A stretch of DNA of 5,925 nt, taken from positions 1 through 5,925 of the forward strand of contig CAMJTZ010000122.1 in assembly GCA_946408865.1 (NCBI GenBank). Direction: 5' to 3'. The position numbers and the translations under genes were made by a program. Numbering within the stretch: the stretch's first letter is position 1; each line of letters opens with the position of its first letter. The DNA comes from an uncultured Clostridia bacterium. Lineage in GTDB: Bacteria > Bacillota_A > Clostridia > Christensenellales > Aristaeellaceae. The notes below the pieces were generated by a model. That model searched no databases and was not told where the DNA came from. It saw nothing but the letters and a program-made list of their open reading frames with translations. Positions 5,507-5,925 of the stretch are shown here, piece after piece.

Positions 5507-5925
5507 ATGAACCAGATGAGCATCAATAACGAAATCAGGCTTACGCTTCCCGACGGATTTCATCTGATGGATTCCGAAGAAAAAAAGAGAATATACAAAA
5601 ATTCCGCGGTAATCCCGGAGTGGGTTGCATACGAGCCGGAACATCGCATGATCTTCTCCGCCTCCTGGAAGCGGATGAACACCCTTCTCGCCGCGCTGGC
5701 CTGCTCGATGGACGGGGCAAAAGGCCTGGAAAAACGGATGCGTTTCGCGCTGCGGGACCGGAATTACCGGTTCGGTGAATACTTCAAAGAGAAACTGGGA
5801 GATAAAAAAGTCTTTGGATTCACCTACCGTTATCAGGGATCGGAGGGTGAATTTCTGAACCGTTCCATAATGGTCCGGAACGGAGGGTGCATTTACTATC
5901 TGACTTCCCAGCTCCGTACGGAATG
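5507..5925 (+). CDS. Unrecognised protein, N-terminal 139 codons (runs off right edge)
   Basis: The open frame begins MNQMSINNEIRLTLPDGF and reaches the window edge without a stop. AGAGG at 5492-5496 lies 10 nt before ATG 5507. A second ATG at 5516 is possible but would sit too far from that site. The frame is supported by its promoter, its RBS and typical clostridial codon use. I see no signal peptide, membrane segment or nucleotide-binding motif. The pattern is a short beta-like opening (IRLTLPDGFHLMD), charged helical stretches, then alternating strands such as FGFTYRYQG and GGCIYYLTSQL. That resembles small soluble alpha/beta proteins annotated as hypothetical in Clostridia, which open with a 'LP-G-F' stretch, carry a W-K motif (here SASWKRMN) and end in a YYF-like strand; this is from memory and weak. 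No function can be assigned. It stands alone behind its own promoter. Confidence 0.75.
   Translation, partial: MNQMSINNEIRLTLPDGFHLMDSEEKKRIYKNSAVIPEWVAYEPEHRMIFSASWKRMNTLLAALACSMDGAKGLEKRMRFALRDRNYRFGEYFKEKLGDKKVFGFTYRYQGSEGEFLNRSIMVRNGGCIYYLTSQLRTE

Noticed and set aside
5450..5644. 64-codon minus-strand frame.
   Set aside because: It is antisense to the start of the 5507 gene and its leader, with no RBS or family resemblance.

Overview
The window looks like chromosomal DNA from an anaerobic, fermentative member of the Bacillota, probably class Clostridia. The evidence is a bifunctional AdhE close to clostridial and E. coli forms, purine-rich GGAGG-type ribosome binding sites before the genes, and strongly GC-rich third codon positions. 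I cannot name a genus. An uncultured gut or rumen lineage is a guess.

Layout. (1) Minus strand, 4495 to 1: a LysR-type regulator (3566-4495), then the aldehyde/alcohol dehydrogenase adhE (690-3392), then a phosphotransferase of the aminoglycoside/choline kinase fold (673 running off the left edge). adhE and the kinase are 16 nt apart with a strong RBS between them, so they very likely share a transcript. The 173-nt gap between lysR and adhE holds a good sigma-70-type promoter for adhE, several inverted repeats upstream of it, and a dyad at the predicted transcription start. (2) Plus strand, 4613-5110: the decayed remnant of an ABC exporter ATP-binding domain. It lacks the membrane domain and also carries an in-frame internal deletion from just before Walker A to the signature motif. 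It ends at an intact, perfect 16-bp terminator hairpin. (3) 5163-5506: a non-coding stretch with a promoter and a foldable leader. (4) 5507 to the right edge: the first 139 codons of an unrecognised gene.

How they work together. AdhE converts acetyl-CoA to ethanol and regenerates NAD+. The LysR gene lies directly upstream on the same strand, and the two promoter regions share an ACCGGTT core, so it is a plausible regulator of adhE and of itself; this is inference. The role of the co-transcribed kinase is unknown. The ABC remnant is most likely non-functional.

I found no mobile element, CRISPR array, tRNA, rRNA or clearly new multi-gene system. The points most worth a second look are the ABC deletion scar, the regulatory architecture between lysR and adhE, the adhE-kinase pairing, and the structured leader of the last gene.
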